NCBI GenBank assembly: GCA_011053055.1
Contig: DRHT01000014.1
Coordinates: 104,930-149,181, forward strand
DNA from: Halopseudomonas sabulinigri
Lineage (GTDB): Bacteria > Pseudomonadota > Gammaproteobacteria > Pseudomonadales > Pseudomonadaceae
Length of the DNA: 44,252 nucleotides
Reading direction: 5' to 3'
Position numbers and translations under genes: made by a program. How positions within the stretch are numbered: the stretch's first letter is position 1; every line of letters starts with the position of its first letter. Below are positions 34,381-41,692 of the stretch, piece after piece. The notes beneath the pieces were generated by a model. That model ran no database searches. It was not told the DNA's origin and saw only the letters and a program-made list of their open reading frames with translations.

Positions 34381-35073
34381 CTAGGGGCTGAACAGGTAGC
34401 CACGACCGCGAATTGACTGGATGCGCGGATGGCCCTCGGCGTGCGGCCCGAGTTTGCGCCGCAGGTTGCTGATGTGCATGTCGAGGCTGCGGTCGTAGCT
34501 GCCAAGAGCCTTGCCCAAGGCAATGCGCGACAGTGCCTGACGATCGACCAACTGCCCGGGCTGCTCCATCAGCGTCCGCAAGATCAAGGCTTCGCTCTGG
34601 GTGAGCTGCAAAGGTTGATCGTCTAGCCAGGCCAACAGGCTGTCTTGGTCGAGCCTGAGGTTGTCCGCCCGTAGTTGATGGGTGTCAGTGCTACTGGGTT
34701 GACTGCGCCTTAGCAAGGCACGCAAGCGAGCCACTAACTCGCGCGGATCGCAGGGTTTGGCCAAATAGTCATCGGCGCCTAACTCTAACCCCAGAATGCG
34801 GTCGATGGGTTCACCGCGCGCACTGAGCATCAATAGCGGAGTTTGGCAGCTCTGCCGTAGTTGCCGCAGTATCTCCAGCCCATTCATACCGGGCAGCATG
34901 ACGTCCAGAATGATCGCTACGAATTCACCCTGAGTGGCGGCTTGCAAGCCACTGGGGCCATCGTGCGCCGCGGTCAGTGCGAAGTCTTCGCCAGCGAGCC
35001 AATCAGTAAGCAGCTCGCAGAGTTCCTGATCGTCATCAATGATCAGGACCGGATGGGGCATCAGTTCAGCCAT
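34381..35073 (-). CDS. cpxR: OmpR-family response regulator, CpxR-like
   Basis: This 230-residue protein has a receiver domain with acidic pocket IIDDD (11-15) and phospho-acceptor Asp57 (ILDVMLPGMNG), the Lys in the YLAKPCDP segment, and a C-terminal winged helix (about 135-228) with SEALILRTLMEQPG and DMHISNLRRKLG. The start at 35073 overlaps the upstream gene by 13 bp; a second in-frame ATG at 35061 overlaps its stop by one base. Neither has a strong ribosome binding site, so translation may be coupled. Confidence 0.88.
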   Translation of the reverse strand: MAELMPHPVLIIDDDQELCELLTDWLAGEDFALTAAHDGPSGLQAATQGEFVAIILDVMLPGMNGLEILRQLRQSCQTPLLMLSARGEPIDRILGLELGADDYLAKPCDPRELVARLRALLRRSQPSSTDTHQLRADNLRLDQDSLLAWLDDQPLQLTQSEALILRTLMEQPGQLVDRQALSRIALGKALGSYDRSLDMHISNLRRKLGPHAEGHPRIQSIRGRGYLFSP

Positions 35074-35486
35074 TCGTTGCGCTTGCTCCGACCAACTTTG
35101 GCCAGCATGAAGCCCAGCAATAGAGCGCCGGCAACCGTCAGGCCGCCGACCAGAAACCAGCGCTGGCGTTGCTGCACCAGATTCGTCTGGGCTTGCAGGC
35201 GCTCGGCTTGAGTATCGTTACGTAGTTGCTGATTCTCTTCCTGCAGTTGCTTGAACGACTCGCTCTGCGCGCTACCGGCCAACTGGTCGGCCAATCGCTG
35301 GCGCTCGGCTTCAACTTTGGCCAGCTCGGCCTGCAAGGTGCCTAGGTCCTGCTGTTGGCTGGCAGTAGCCTGCGGAACGGCATTGGCTGTTTGATCCGCA
35401 GGCTCGCTAGCTTGTTGAGCAGCAGAAGGAAGCGCAACCAGAGCCACGCTGAGTAGCAAGGCGGGGGCGGCGAAACGTTTAAACAT
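35061..35486 (-). CDS. Exported coiled-coil protein with C-terminal membrane anchor
   Basis: Start 35486 (MFKRFAAPALLLSVALVALP) gives 141 residues and has AAGGA eight bases upstream; a TTG six bases further is also possible. A signal peptide (1-24) is followed by a Gln/Ala-rich stretch, a heptad-rich coiled coil (about 48-105, LQAELAKVEAERQRLADQL) and one membrane helix (about 111-129) before a short basic tail. This resembles the second half of YgiM/TIGR04211 proteins without their SH3 domain. It overlaps the cpxR start, suggesting joint expression. Confidence 0.72.
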   Translation of the reverse strand: MFKRFAAPALLLSVALVALPSAAQQASEPADQTANAVPQATASQQQDLGTLQAELAKVEAERQRLADQLAGSAQSESFKQLQEENQQLRNDTQAERLQAQTNLVQQRQRWFLVGGLTVAGALLLGFMLAKVGRSKRNEWLN

Positions 35487-35502
35487 GAACAATATCCTTG
35501 GA

Positions 35503-35805
35503 TTAGGCCGGGAAAACGCGTTTGAAAGGTTTTACAGTGACCTGTTGATAAACGCCAGACACTACGTAGGGATCGGCATCGGCCCACGCCTGCGCCAGGG
35601 CTAGCGAGGCGAACTCAGCGACTACCAGGCTGCCGCTAAAGCCGGCGCTGCCAGGATCAGCAGCATCAATCGCCGGATGGGGTCCAGCCAGTAGCAAACG
35701 ACCGGCATCTTGCAATGTCTGCAAGCGAGCCAAGTGGTCAGGACGGGCGGCCAGACGTGCGCTAAGGCTGTCTGCTTTATCGGTAGCCATGATGGCGTAG
35801 AACAT
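35503..35805 (-). CDS. yciI: YciI family protein
   Basis: Start 35805 ([18 protein letters not shown]) has AAGGAAGTGC upstream and gives 100 residues. The ferredoxin-like YciI fold shows in [47 protein letters not shown] and [11 protein letters not shown], with the conserved His-Asp near residue 24. A few YciI-type proteins have hydrolytic activity, but function is mostly unknown. It is 16 bp upstream of the coiled-coil gene on the same strand. Confidence 0.9.
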   Translation of the reverse strand: MFYAIMATDKADSLSARLAARPDHLARLQTLQDAGRLLLAGPHPAIDAADPGSAGFSGSLVVAEFASLALAQAWADADPYVVSGVYQQVTVKPFKRVFPA

Positions 35806-36049
35806 TGCACTTCCTTGGAAATGGGGTTGTTTGTAGTGTGCCAACGTACTCGAAACGAAAGGTCGGCGAGAACCTTACTCTCAAGGTCGAAGCGTTGGGC
35901 TTAGGCGCGTTAATCATCGATAGATTCTGCTGTTCGCCATTTTCGGCCTGTGTTGTGTGCTTCGCCCACCTTTCTCAACAGCGTGCTAGGCCGCATAATA
36001 GGCGAAACACGCGCTGTGCCGTCAAGCGCTGCACCCGAAGGAGACTCAT

Positions 36050-36904
36050 TTGTTAGCTGATCTGCACATGCACAGCACTGCCTCGGATGGCGCACTCGAT
36101 CCTGCTGAATTGATGCGTCGGGCGAGTGCGGCGGGGGTTGAGTTGATTGCACTGACCGACCATGACTGCGTAGACGGTCTGCCAGCGGCGGCGGAAACAG
36201 CGCGCTCGCTCGGTATGAACTGGGTCAGTGGCGTAGAAATGTCGGCGCAATGGCATGGCCACACACTGCATATTTTGGGCTATGGATTTGACCCGCTCAA
36301 TACGCACATGGTCGAGGCCTTGGCGCAGGTACGCGATGGTCGCTGGCGCCGGGCCGAACAGATATCCAAACGCCTGGACGCTAAACGTATGCCCGGTGCG
36401 TATGAAGGCGCAGTAGCCGCTCAGCAGCTTGCCGGTGGTGATGTGGATCAGCCACCAGGGCGGCCGCACTTTGCCGACTGGATGGTCAGTGCCGGATACG
36501 TTAGCGATCGTGGCGAAGCGTTTCGCAAATGGCTGGGGGCAGGCAAGCTGGGCGATATCAAACAACATTGGCCAACGTTGCCTGAAGTCGTGCAGCAGAT
36601 TCGCAGTGCCGGCGGCATGGCAGTGGTGGCGCATCCTTGGCACTACGGGCTGACACGCAGCAAGTTGCGCGTACTGTTACGTGAGTTTGCTGCTGCCGGG
36701 GGTCGTGGGATCGAAGTAGCGAATGGAAAACAGGCCGTGGATCAGGTCGCCTACCTGGGCAAGTTATGCGTAGAGTTTGGTTTTCTTGCCAGTTGCGGTA
36801 GTGATTTTCATACGCCGGATTCACCCTGGACCGGTCTCGGTAAAATGACCGCCTTACCGCCGGATTGCCAGCCGGTATGGGATGATCGTCTGTTCGCCAG
36901 CTAA
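36050..36904 (+). CDS. rnm: PHP domain exonuclease, RNase AM (TrpH/YciV) type
   Basis: This 284-residue PHP protein opens with the metal motif Asp4-Leu-His6-x-His8 (ADLHMHS), then LTDHDCVDG, the Glu in GVEMSAQWHGHTLHILGYG, VVAHPWHYG and the final GSDFHTP. Relatives are 5'-3' exonucleases that mature the 5' end of 23S rRNA and other RNAs. The start is TTG at 36050 with AAGGAG seven bases before; no better ATG lies nearby. The next gene is yciO, the same order as in E. coli. Confidence 0.9.
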   Translation: MLADLHMHSTASDGALDPAELMRRASAAGVELIALTDHDCVDGLPAAAETARSLGMNWVSGVEMSAQWHGHTLHILGYGFDPLNTHMVEALAQVRDGRWRRAEQISKRLDAKRMPGAYEGAVAAQQLAGGDVDQPPGRPHFADWMVSAGYVSDRGEAFRKWLGAGKLGDIKQHWPTLPEVVQQIRSAGGMAVVAHPWHYGLTRSKLRVLLREFAAAGGRGIEVANGKQAVDQVAYLGKLCVEFGFLASCGSDFHTPDSPWTGLGKMTALPPDCQPVWDDRLFAS

Positions 36905-36969
36905 ACTGGTTATTAGCCGGCCTTCGGTGAGCCTGGCAAATACATATTAATTCAGAGTATGGGTAACCC

Positions 36970-37617
36970 ATGAGTCAGTTTTTTCAGGTCCATCCAACCA
37001 ACCCTCAGGTGCGGCTTATACGCCAGGCGGCTGACATCATTCTGCAGGGTGGGGTAGTCGCTTACCCCACCGACTCGGCCTACGCGCTGGGCTGCCGCTT
37101 GGGCAATAAAGAAGGCCTGGAACGTATTCGCCGGTTGCGCCAGCTGGATGACAAGCACAACTTCACCCTGGTGTGCCGTGACCTATCCGAGCTGGCTGTT
37201 TATGCCAAGGTCGATAACAGCATGTTTCGTCTACTCAAGGCCAATACGCCCGGTGCCTATACCTTTATTCTGAATGCCACCACCGAGGTGCCGCGTTTAA
37301 TGCTGCACCCCAAGCGCCGCACTGTGGGTCTGCGCATTCCCGATCACCAGATCACGCTCGACCTGCTAGAGGCGCTCGGCGAGCCGATCATGAGCGTGAC
37401 CTTAATGTTGCCAAGCGACAGCCTGCCGCTCACCGACCCGGAACGCATCCGCTCGCTGCTGGGCAAACAGCTGGATCTGATCATCGATGGTGGCGCTTGC
37501 ACGGTCGAGCCAACCACCGTACTCAGCCTACTTAACGGTGAAGTCGAGCTGATGCGTGAAGGTTTGGGTGACCCCGAACCTTTCGGTGTCAGTCGCAGCG
37601 AGCTGAGCGAAGGCTGA
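36970..37617 (+). CDS. yciO: YciO, Sua5/YrdC family
   Basis: The protein has 215 residues with the YrdC-like double-stranded RNA-binding fold: GGVVAYPTDSAYALGCRLGN, RIRRLRQLDDKHNFTLVC, TPGAYTFILNAT and RTVGLRIPDH. YrdC/Sua5 makes threonylcarbamoyl-AMP for tRNA t6A. YciO is the related paralogue, which lacks the extra Sua5 domain and whose own role is less clear. The layout matches YciO rather than TsaC. Confidence 0.9.
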   Translation: MSQFFQVHPTNPQVRLIRQAADIILQGGVVAYPTDSAYALGCRLGNKEGLERIRRLRQLDDKHNFTLVCRDLSELAVYAKVDNSMFRLLKANTPGAYTFILNATTEVPRLMLHPKRRTVGLRIPDHQITLDLLEALGEPIMSVTLMLPSDSLPLTDPERIRSLLGKQLDLIIDGGACTVEPTTVLSLLNGEVELMREGLGDPEPFGVSRSELSEG

Positions 37618-37626
37618 GCGCGAACG

Positions 37627-37654
37627 CTGACGTAGCCGGCAATATCGGTATAAT
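37627..37654 (+). promoter_or_regulatory. Predicted sigma-70 promoter of trpS
   Basis: TATAAT at 37649-37654 is a perfect -10 box. CTGACG at 37627-37632, 16 bp upstream, is a partial -35. It lies 49 bp before the trpS start codon and after the yciO stop, so trpS and the scp genes probably have their own promoter. Confidence 0.55.
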
Positions 37655-37702
37655 CGCCGACAGATTACATCTCACATCCATATTATTGTTCAGGAGTTCC
37701 CC

Positions 37703-38920
37703 TTGAGTTCTGTTGATTCGCAGCGCCGGGTTTTGTCAGGCATGCGCCCCACCGGGCGTTTGCATCTGGGTCACTATCACGGCGTACTGAAAAATTGGGT
37801 CAAGCTGCAGCACGAGTTCGAGTGCTTTTTCTTTGCCGCCGATTGGCATGCGCTGACCACCCATTACGAGAATCCTCAGGACATCGAGCAAAGCGTTTGG
37901 GACATGCTGATCGATTGGCTGGCTGCGGGCGTCAGTGGTAGCTCTTCCACGCTGTTTATTCAGTCACAGGTTCCTGAGCACGCAGAGCTGCATCTGCTGC
38001 TGTCGATGATGACGCCAGTCAGTTGGTTAGAGCGCGTACCTACTTACAAAGACCAGCAAGAAAAACTCAAGGACCGGGACCTGGCCACTTACGGTTTTCT
38101 CGGTTATCCATTGCTGCAAAGCGCCGACATCCTGATCTACCGCGCCGGTCAGGTGCCGGTCGGTGCCGATCAGGTTGCCCACGTAGAAATTACCCGTGAG
38201 GTCGCACGTCGCTTTAACCATCTTTACGGTAAAGAGCCTGGTTTTGAAGAAAAGGCAGAAGCCGCCGTACACAAGATGGGCAAGAAGGCTGCCAAGCTGT
38301 ACAGCAACCTGCGCAAGGCTTATCAGGAACAGGGGGATGCGGATGCGCTGGGAACCGCGCGTGCCTTGTTGAAAGAGCAGCAGAACATCACTCTGGGCGA
38401 TAAAGAGCGTTTGTTTGGCTTTTTGGAAGGCGGCGGCAAAGTAATCCTGCCAGAACCCCAGGCGCTATTGACGCCAGACTCCAAGATGCCTGGCTTGGAT
38501 GGTCAGAAGATGTCCAAGTCTTACGGCAATACCATCACGCTGCGCGATACCACTGATGAAGTCTCGGAGAAGGTTCGCCGTATGCCGACCGATCCGGCGC
38601 GGGTGCGACGTACCGACCCGGGTGATCCAGGCAAGTGCCCTGTTTACCAGCTGCATCAGGTATACACCGACAAGGCCACTCACGATTGGGTGCAGGAAGG
38701 CTGTCGCAGCGCGGGCATTGGCTGTATCGATTGCAAAAAACCGATTATCGATGCGATCAGTAGCGAACTGGCGCCCATGCAGTTGCGCGCGCGTGATTAC
38801 GAAGCAAATCCTGATGCGGTACGCCTGATTCTTAATGAAGGTACTGAACGCGCCCGCGAAGCTGCCCGTGACACGCTGATCGAAGTGCGTCAGGCCATGG
38901 GCCTACAGTACCGGCAGTGA
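37703..38920 (+). CDS. trpS: Tryptophanyl-tRNA synthetase, long form with four-Cys motif
   Basis: This enzyme charges tRNA-Trp. It has the HIGH-like motif HLGH (21-24) and KMSKS (269-273). At 405 residues it is about 70 longer than the E. coli enzyme. The extra residues form a Lys/Ala/Glu-rich insert (about 178-250, between the Rossmann halves) and the C-terminal part. Cys312, Cys334, Cys341 and Cys344 give C-x21-C-x6-C-x2-C, close to the [4Fe-4S] motif described in the Thermotoga maritima enzyme. The start is TTG with AGGAG upstream. scpA starts three bases after its stop. Confidence 0.94.
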   Translation: MSSVDSQRRVLSGMRPTGRLHLGHYHGVLKNWVKLQHEFECFFFAADWHALTTHYENPQDIEQSVWDMLIDWLAAGVSGSSSTLFIQSQVPEHAELHLLLSMMTPVSWLERVPTYKDQQEKLKDRDLATYGFLGYPLLQSADILIYRAGQVPVGADQVAHVEITREVARRFNHLYGKEPGFEEKAEAAVHKMGKKAAKLYSNLRKAYQEQGDADALGTARALLKEQQNITLGDKERLFGFLEGGGKVILPEPQALLTPDSKMPGLDGQKMSKSYGNTITLRDTTDEVSEKVRRMPTDPARVRRTDPGDPGKCPVYQLHQVYTDKATHDWVQEGCRSAGIGCIDCKKPIIDAISSELAPMQLRARDYEANPDAVRLILNEGTERAREAARDTLIEVRQAMGLQYRQ

Positions 38921-38923
38921 TGC

Positions 38924-39811
38924 ATGGCTGACCAGCCGCAAGACGCAGTGGTCAGCCCAGCGGCTGAATCCGCCATTCGCCCCGCCAAGCCCTTGGCGCT
39001 GGGTGGTGGCGGACAGCAAGAGCTGCCCTTAGCCATGGTCTATGGGCAAGCCTATACGGAAATGCCGCAGGACCTCTATATCCCGCCTGAGGCGCTCGAA
39101 GTTTTCCTGGAAGCTTTCGAAGGGCCGCTCGACTTGCTGCTCTATCTGATCCGCAAACAAAATATCGATATTCTGGATATCCCGGTCGCTGAAATTACCA
39201 AGCAGTACATGGGCTATGTTGAGCTGATGAAGGTCGTGCGATTGGAGCTAGCTGCCGAATATCTGGTGATGGCGGCCATGCTGGCCGAAATAAAATCACG
39301 GCTGTTGCTGCCACGCCCGGAACTCGCGGAAGACGAAGAGCACGATCCCCGCGCTGAGCTGATTCGCCGCTTGCAGGAGTACGAGCGCTTCAAAAAAGCC
39401 GCAGAAGATATCGACGGTTTGTCACGCGAGGGGCGCGACTTTCAGTTGGCGCACGCCGAAGTGCCGGAATATCCCTCGCGCCGTCCGCATCCGGAAGTAG
39501 GTTTGCAGGAAATGATGCTGGCGCTCTCCGAGGTACTGCGTCGCGCAGATATGTTCGAAAGCCATCAGATTACCCGTGAAGTGTTATCGACCCGTGAGCG
39601 CATGGCAGACGTGCTGGATAGGCTCAAGGCAGGCCACTTTGTGCCCTTTGTCAGTCTATTCAAAGCCAGCGAAGGCAAGCTGGGCGTAGTGGTGACCTTT
39701 ATGGCGGTCCTTGAACTGGTAAAAGAGCAGCTGGTTGATCTGGTGCAGAGCGAAGCCTATGCGCCTATTCACATCAAGGCGAGAGGTGAAGATGAATCAG
39801 CCACCGATTGA
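38924..39811 (+). CDS. scpA: Segregation and condensation protein A
   Basis: ScpA is the kleisin of the SMC-ScpAB condensin. This 295-residue protein has an N-terminal extension of about 55 residues before the conserved FEGPLDLLLYLIRKQNIDILDIPVAEITKQY. The central LAAEYLVMAAMLAEIKSRLLLPR and a C-terminal winged-helix region follow. The scpB start codon lies inside its 3' end (20-bp overlap), so the two are coupled. No smc gene is in the window. Confidence 0.94.
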   Translation: MADQPQDAVVSPAAESAIRPAKPLALGGGGQQELPLAMVYGQAYTEMPQDLYIPPEALEVFLEAFEGPLDLLLYLIRKQNIDILDIPVAEITKQYMGYVELMKVVRLELAAEYLVMAAMLAEIKSRLLLPRPELAEDEEHDPRAELIRRLQEYERFKKAAEDIDGLSREGRDFQLAHAEVPEYPSRRPHPEVGLQEMMLALSEVLRRADMFESHQITREVLSTRERMADVLDRLKAGHFVPFVSLFKASEGKLGVVVTFMAVLELVKEQLVDLVQSEAYAPIHIKARGEDESATD

Positions 39812-40550
39812 ACATATTCTTGAGGCCGCGCTGCTGGCGGCTGGCCGTCCATTATCGCTCGATAAAATGCGCGAGCTTTTTGATGAAGGGCTTCAGCCCG
39901 GTAATGATGACTTACGCAAAGCGCTGGCCAAGCTTAAAAAACATTACAGTTCGCGGGCGATCGAACTGCGTGAAGTGGCCAGCGGTTGGCGGTTACAGGT
40001 GCGTGAAGCCTATACGCCTTGGGTCAGCAGGCTATGGGAAGAGCGGCCGCAACGTTACTCGCGGGCCCTGCTGGAAACCCTGGCTTTGGTTGCCTATCGG
40101 CAACCCATTACCCGTGGCGAGATTGAGGATATTCGAGGCGTTGCAGTCAGCAGCCAGATCGTTAAAACCCTGTTGGAGCGTGAGTGGGTGCGTATTGTGG
40201 GTCACCGGGATGTGCCCGGCCGACCAGCCATGTATGCAACCACGCGGCAATTTCTGGACTACTTCAATCTACGCAGTTTGAATGAACTGCCGCCGCTGGC
40301 CGCGATTCGCGACCTGGATGACATGGCGCCGGAGTTGTCGTTACACGACGAGGGCGTGGACGCTGCCGCCGACCTGGACACGCCATGGATGCCAGTCGAG
40401 CCACTAAAACCGCTTGAACCGGCGCAGGGGCAGGGAGGCTTTCATCACTTACTGGATGAGTTGAATGCGATGGAGGCGGATCTGAAAAGTGATTTTGACG
40501 ACTTGCCTATACGCCGTTCAAGCGACGACGCAGATACTTCGGACGAGTGA
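39792..40550 (+). CDS. scpB: Segregation and condensation protein B
   Basis: ScpB partners ScpA. Start 39792 (MNQPPIEHILEAALLAAGRPLSL) has GAGAGGTGAAG upstream and gives 252 residues. The two winged helices carry the family landmarks LEAALLAAGRP, ALLETLALVAYRQPITRGEIEDIRGV and GRPAMYATTRQFLDYFNL. About 85 extra C-terminal residues are acidic and of low complexity (ending in RSSDDADTSDE), beyond the usual fold. Confidence 0.94.
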   Translation: MNQPPIEHILEAALLAAGRPLSLDKMRELFDEGLQPGNDDLRKALAKLKKHYSSRAIELREVASGWRLQVREAYTPWVSRLWEERPQRYSRALLETLALVAYRQPITRGEIEDIRGVAVSSQIVKTLLEREWVRIVGHRDVPGRPAMYATTRQFLDYFNLRSLNELPPLAAIRDLDDMAPELSLHDEGVDAAADLDTPWMPVEPLKPLEPAQGQGGFHHLLDELNAMEADLKSDFDDLPIRRSSDDADTSDE

Positions 40551-40620
40551 GCTAGCTGACACCGCGCGCGGGTGCTATTCTGCGCGGCCTTGACCTATTC
40601 CTACACCGGGAGGTGCCCGC

Positions 40621-41520
40621 ATGACCGATATAATCGAAACTGAATCCCACTCCATTCCTGTCCCTGGCGAGAAGCTGCAAAAAGTACTCGCTCGCGTCGG
40701 GTTAGGCTCGCGCCGCGAAGTGGAGGGCTGGATTTCCGCTGGCCGCGTTACTGTTAATAGCAAAGTCGCCGAATTGGGTTGCCGGGTCGATAGCCTGGAC
40801 CAGATCAGTGTCGATGGGCGCCCACTCAAGCGCGACCTGAACACTGAAGTAGTGCGCCGCGTGATGATCTATAACAAGCCCGAAGGCGAAGTCTGCACCC
40901 GTGATGACCCCGAGCGTCGTCCGACGGTATTTGACCACTTGCCACGGCTCAAGCAGGGGCGCTGGATTAACGTCGGCCGTCTCGACATTAATACCACCGG
41001 CCTGCTGCTATTCACCACTGACGGTGAAATGGCCAACCGATTGATGCACCCTTCCTATCAAATGGACCGTGAATACGCTGTCCGGGTGATGGGCGAAGTT
41101 GATGACGCCATGATCGAGCGCCTGAAAGAGGGTGTCATGCTGGACGATGGCCCGGCTAAGTTCACCGACGTGGTTTCCTCCGGTGGCGAAGGCATCAACC
41201 GTTGGTTTCACGTTTGCTTGCTGGAAGGTCGCAACCGCGAAGTACGTCGCCTGTGGGAATCCCAGGGCGTGCGCGTAAACCGACTCAAGCGGGTGCGCTT
41301 TGGACCGGTATTTCTAGGTCCTGAACTACCCGTCGGCCGCTGGCGTGAGCTGAAGCAGAATGAGCTGGACCTCTTGAGTCAGGAGGTGAATCTTGAGCCC
41401 ATCGAGCTGCCGGCCATGAAGACCAGCGAGAAGGAGCGCTTGAAGCGTCTTTCACGTAAGCCATCAATGCATCAGGCACGGCAACCGCGCCGTACCAAGG
41501 TGCCGCGCAAGGGAAGCTAA
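40621..41520 (+). CDS. rluB: 23S rRNA pseudouridine(2605) synthase RluB
   Basis: RluB makes pseudouridine at position 2605 of 23S rRNA. This 299-residue protein has an S4 RNA-binding domain (about 18-65), catalytic Asp122 in GRLDINTTGLLLFTTDG and the later GRNREVRRLWESQG. A basic C-terminal tail (about 260-299) is likely to bind RNA. The sister RluE lacks the N-terminal S4 domain, so RluB is the best fit. GGGAGGTG precedes the ATG. A strong terminator follows. Confidence 0.92.
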   Translation: MTDIIETESHSIPVPGEKLQKVLARVGLGSRREVEGWISAGRVTVNSKVAELGCRVDSLDQISVDGRPLKRDLNTEVVRRVMIYNKPEGEVCTRDDPERRPTVFDHLPRLKQGRWINVGRLDINTTGLLLFTTDGEMANRLMHPSYQMDREYAVRVMGEVDDAMIERLKEGVMLDDGPAKFTDVVSSGGEGINRWFHVCLLEGRNREVRRLWESQGVRVNRLKRVRFGPVFLGPELPVGRWRELKQNELDLLSQEVNLEPIELPAMKTSEKERLKRLSRKPSMHQARQPRRTKVPRKGS

Positions 41521-41547
41521 GTAGGTTGTTAACGCATTAGTGAAGCC

Positions 41548-41580
41548 AAAAAAAGCGACATAAAATTGTCGCTTTTTTTA
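41548..41580 (+). terminator. Intrinsic terminator after rluB
   Basis: AAAAAAAGCGACA and TGTCGCTTTTTTT form an almost perfect hairpin with a TAAAAT loop, followed by TATTTG. The flanking A- and T-runs make it suited to stop transcription in both directions. Confidence 0.9.
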
Positions 41581-41692
41581 TTTGTTTTTTTGTGTGTCAT
41601 TTTTTTGATGATTTTTCTGCGTTCTTATTTGTGATGAGTGTCACGTTTTGCTACTGTCAGCTCCTTAGTTAATGTTCGACAGTGAGGTTGGC

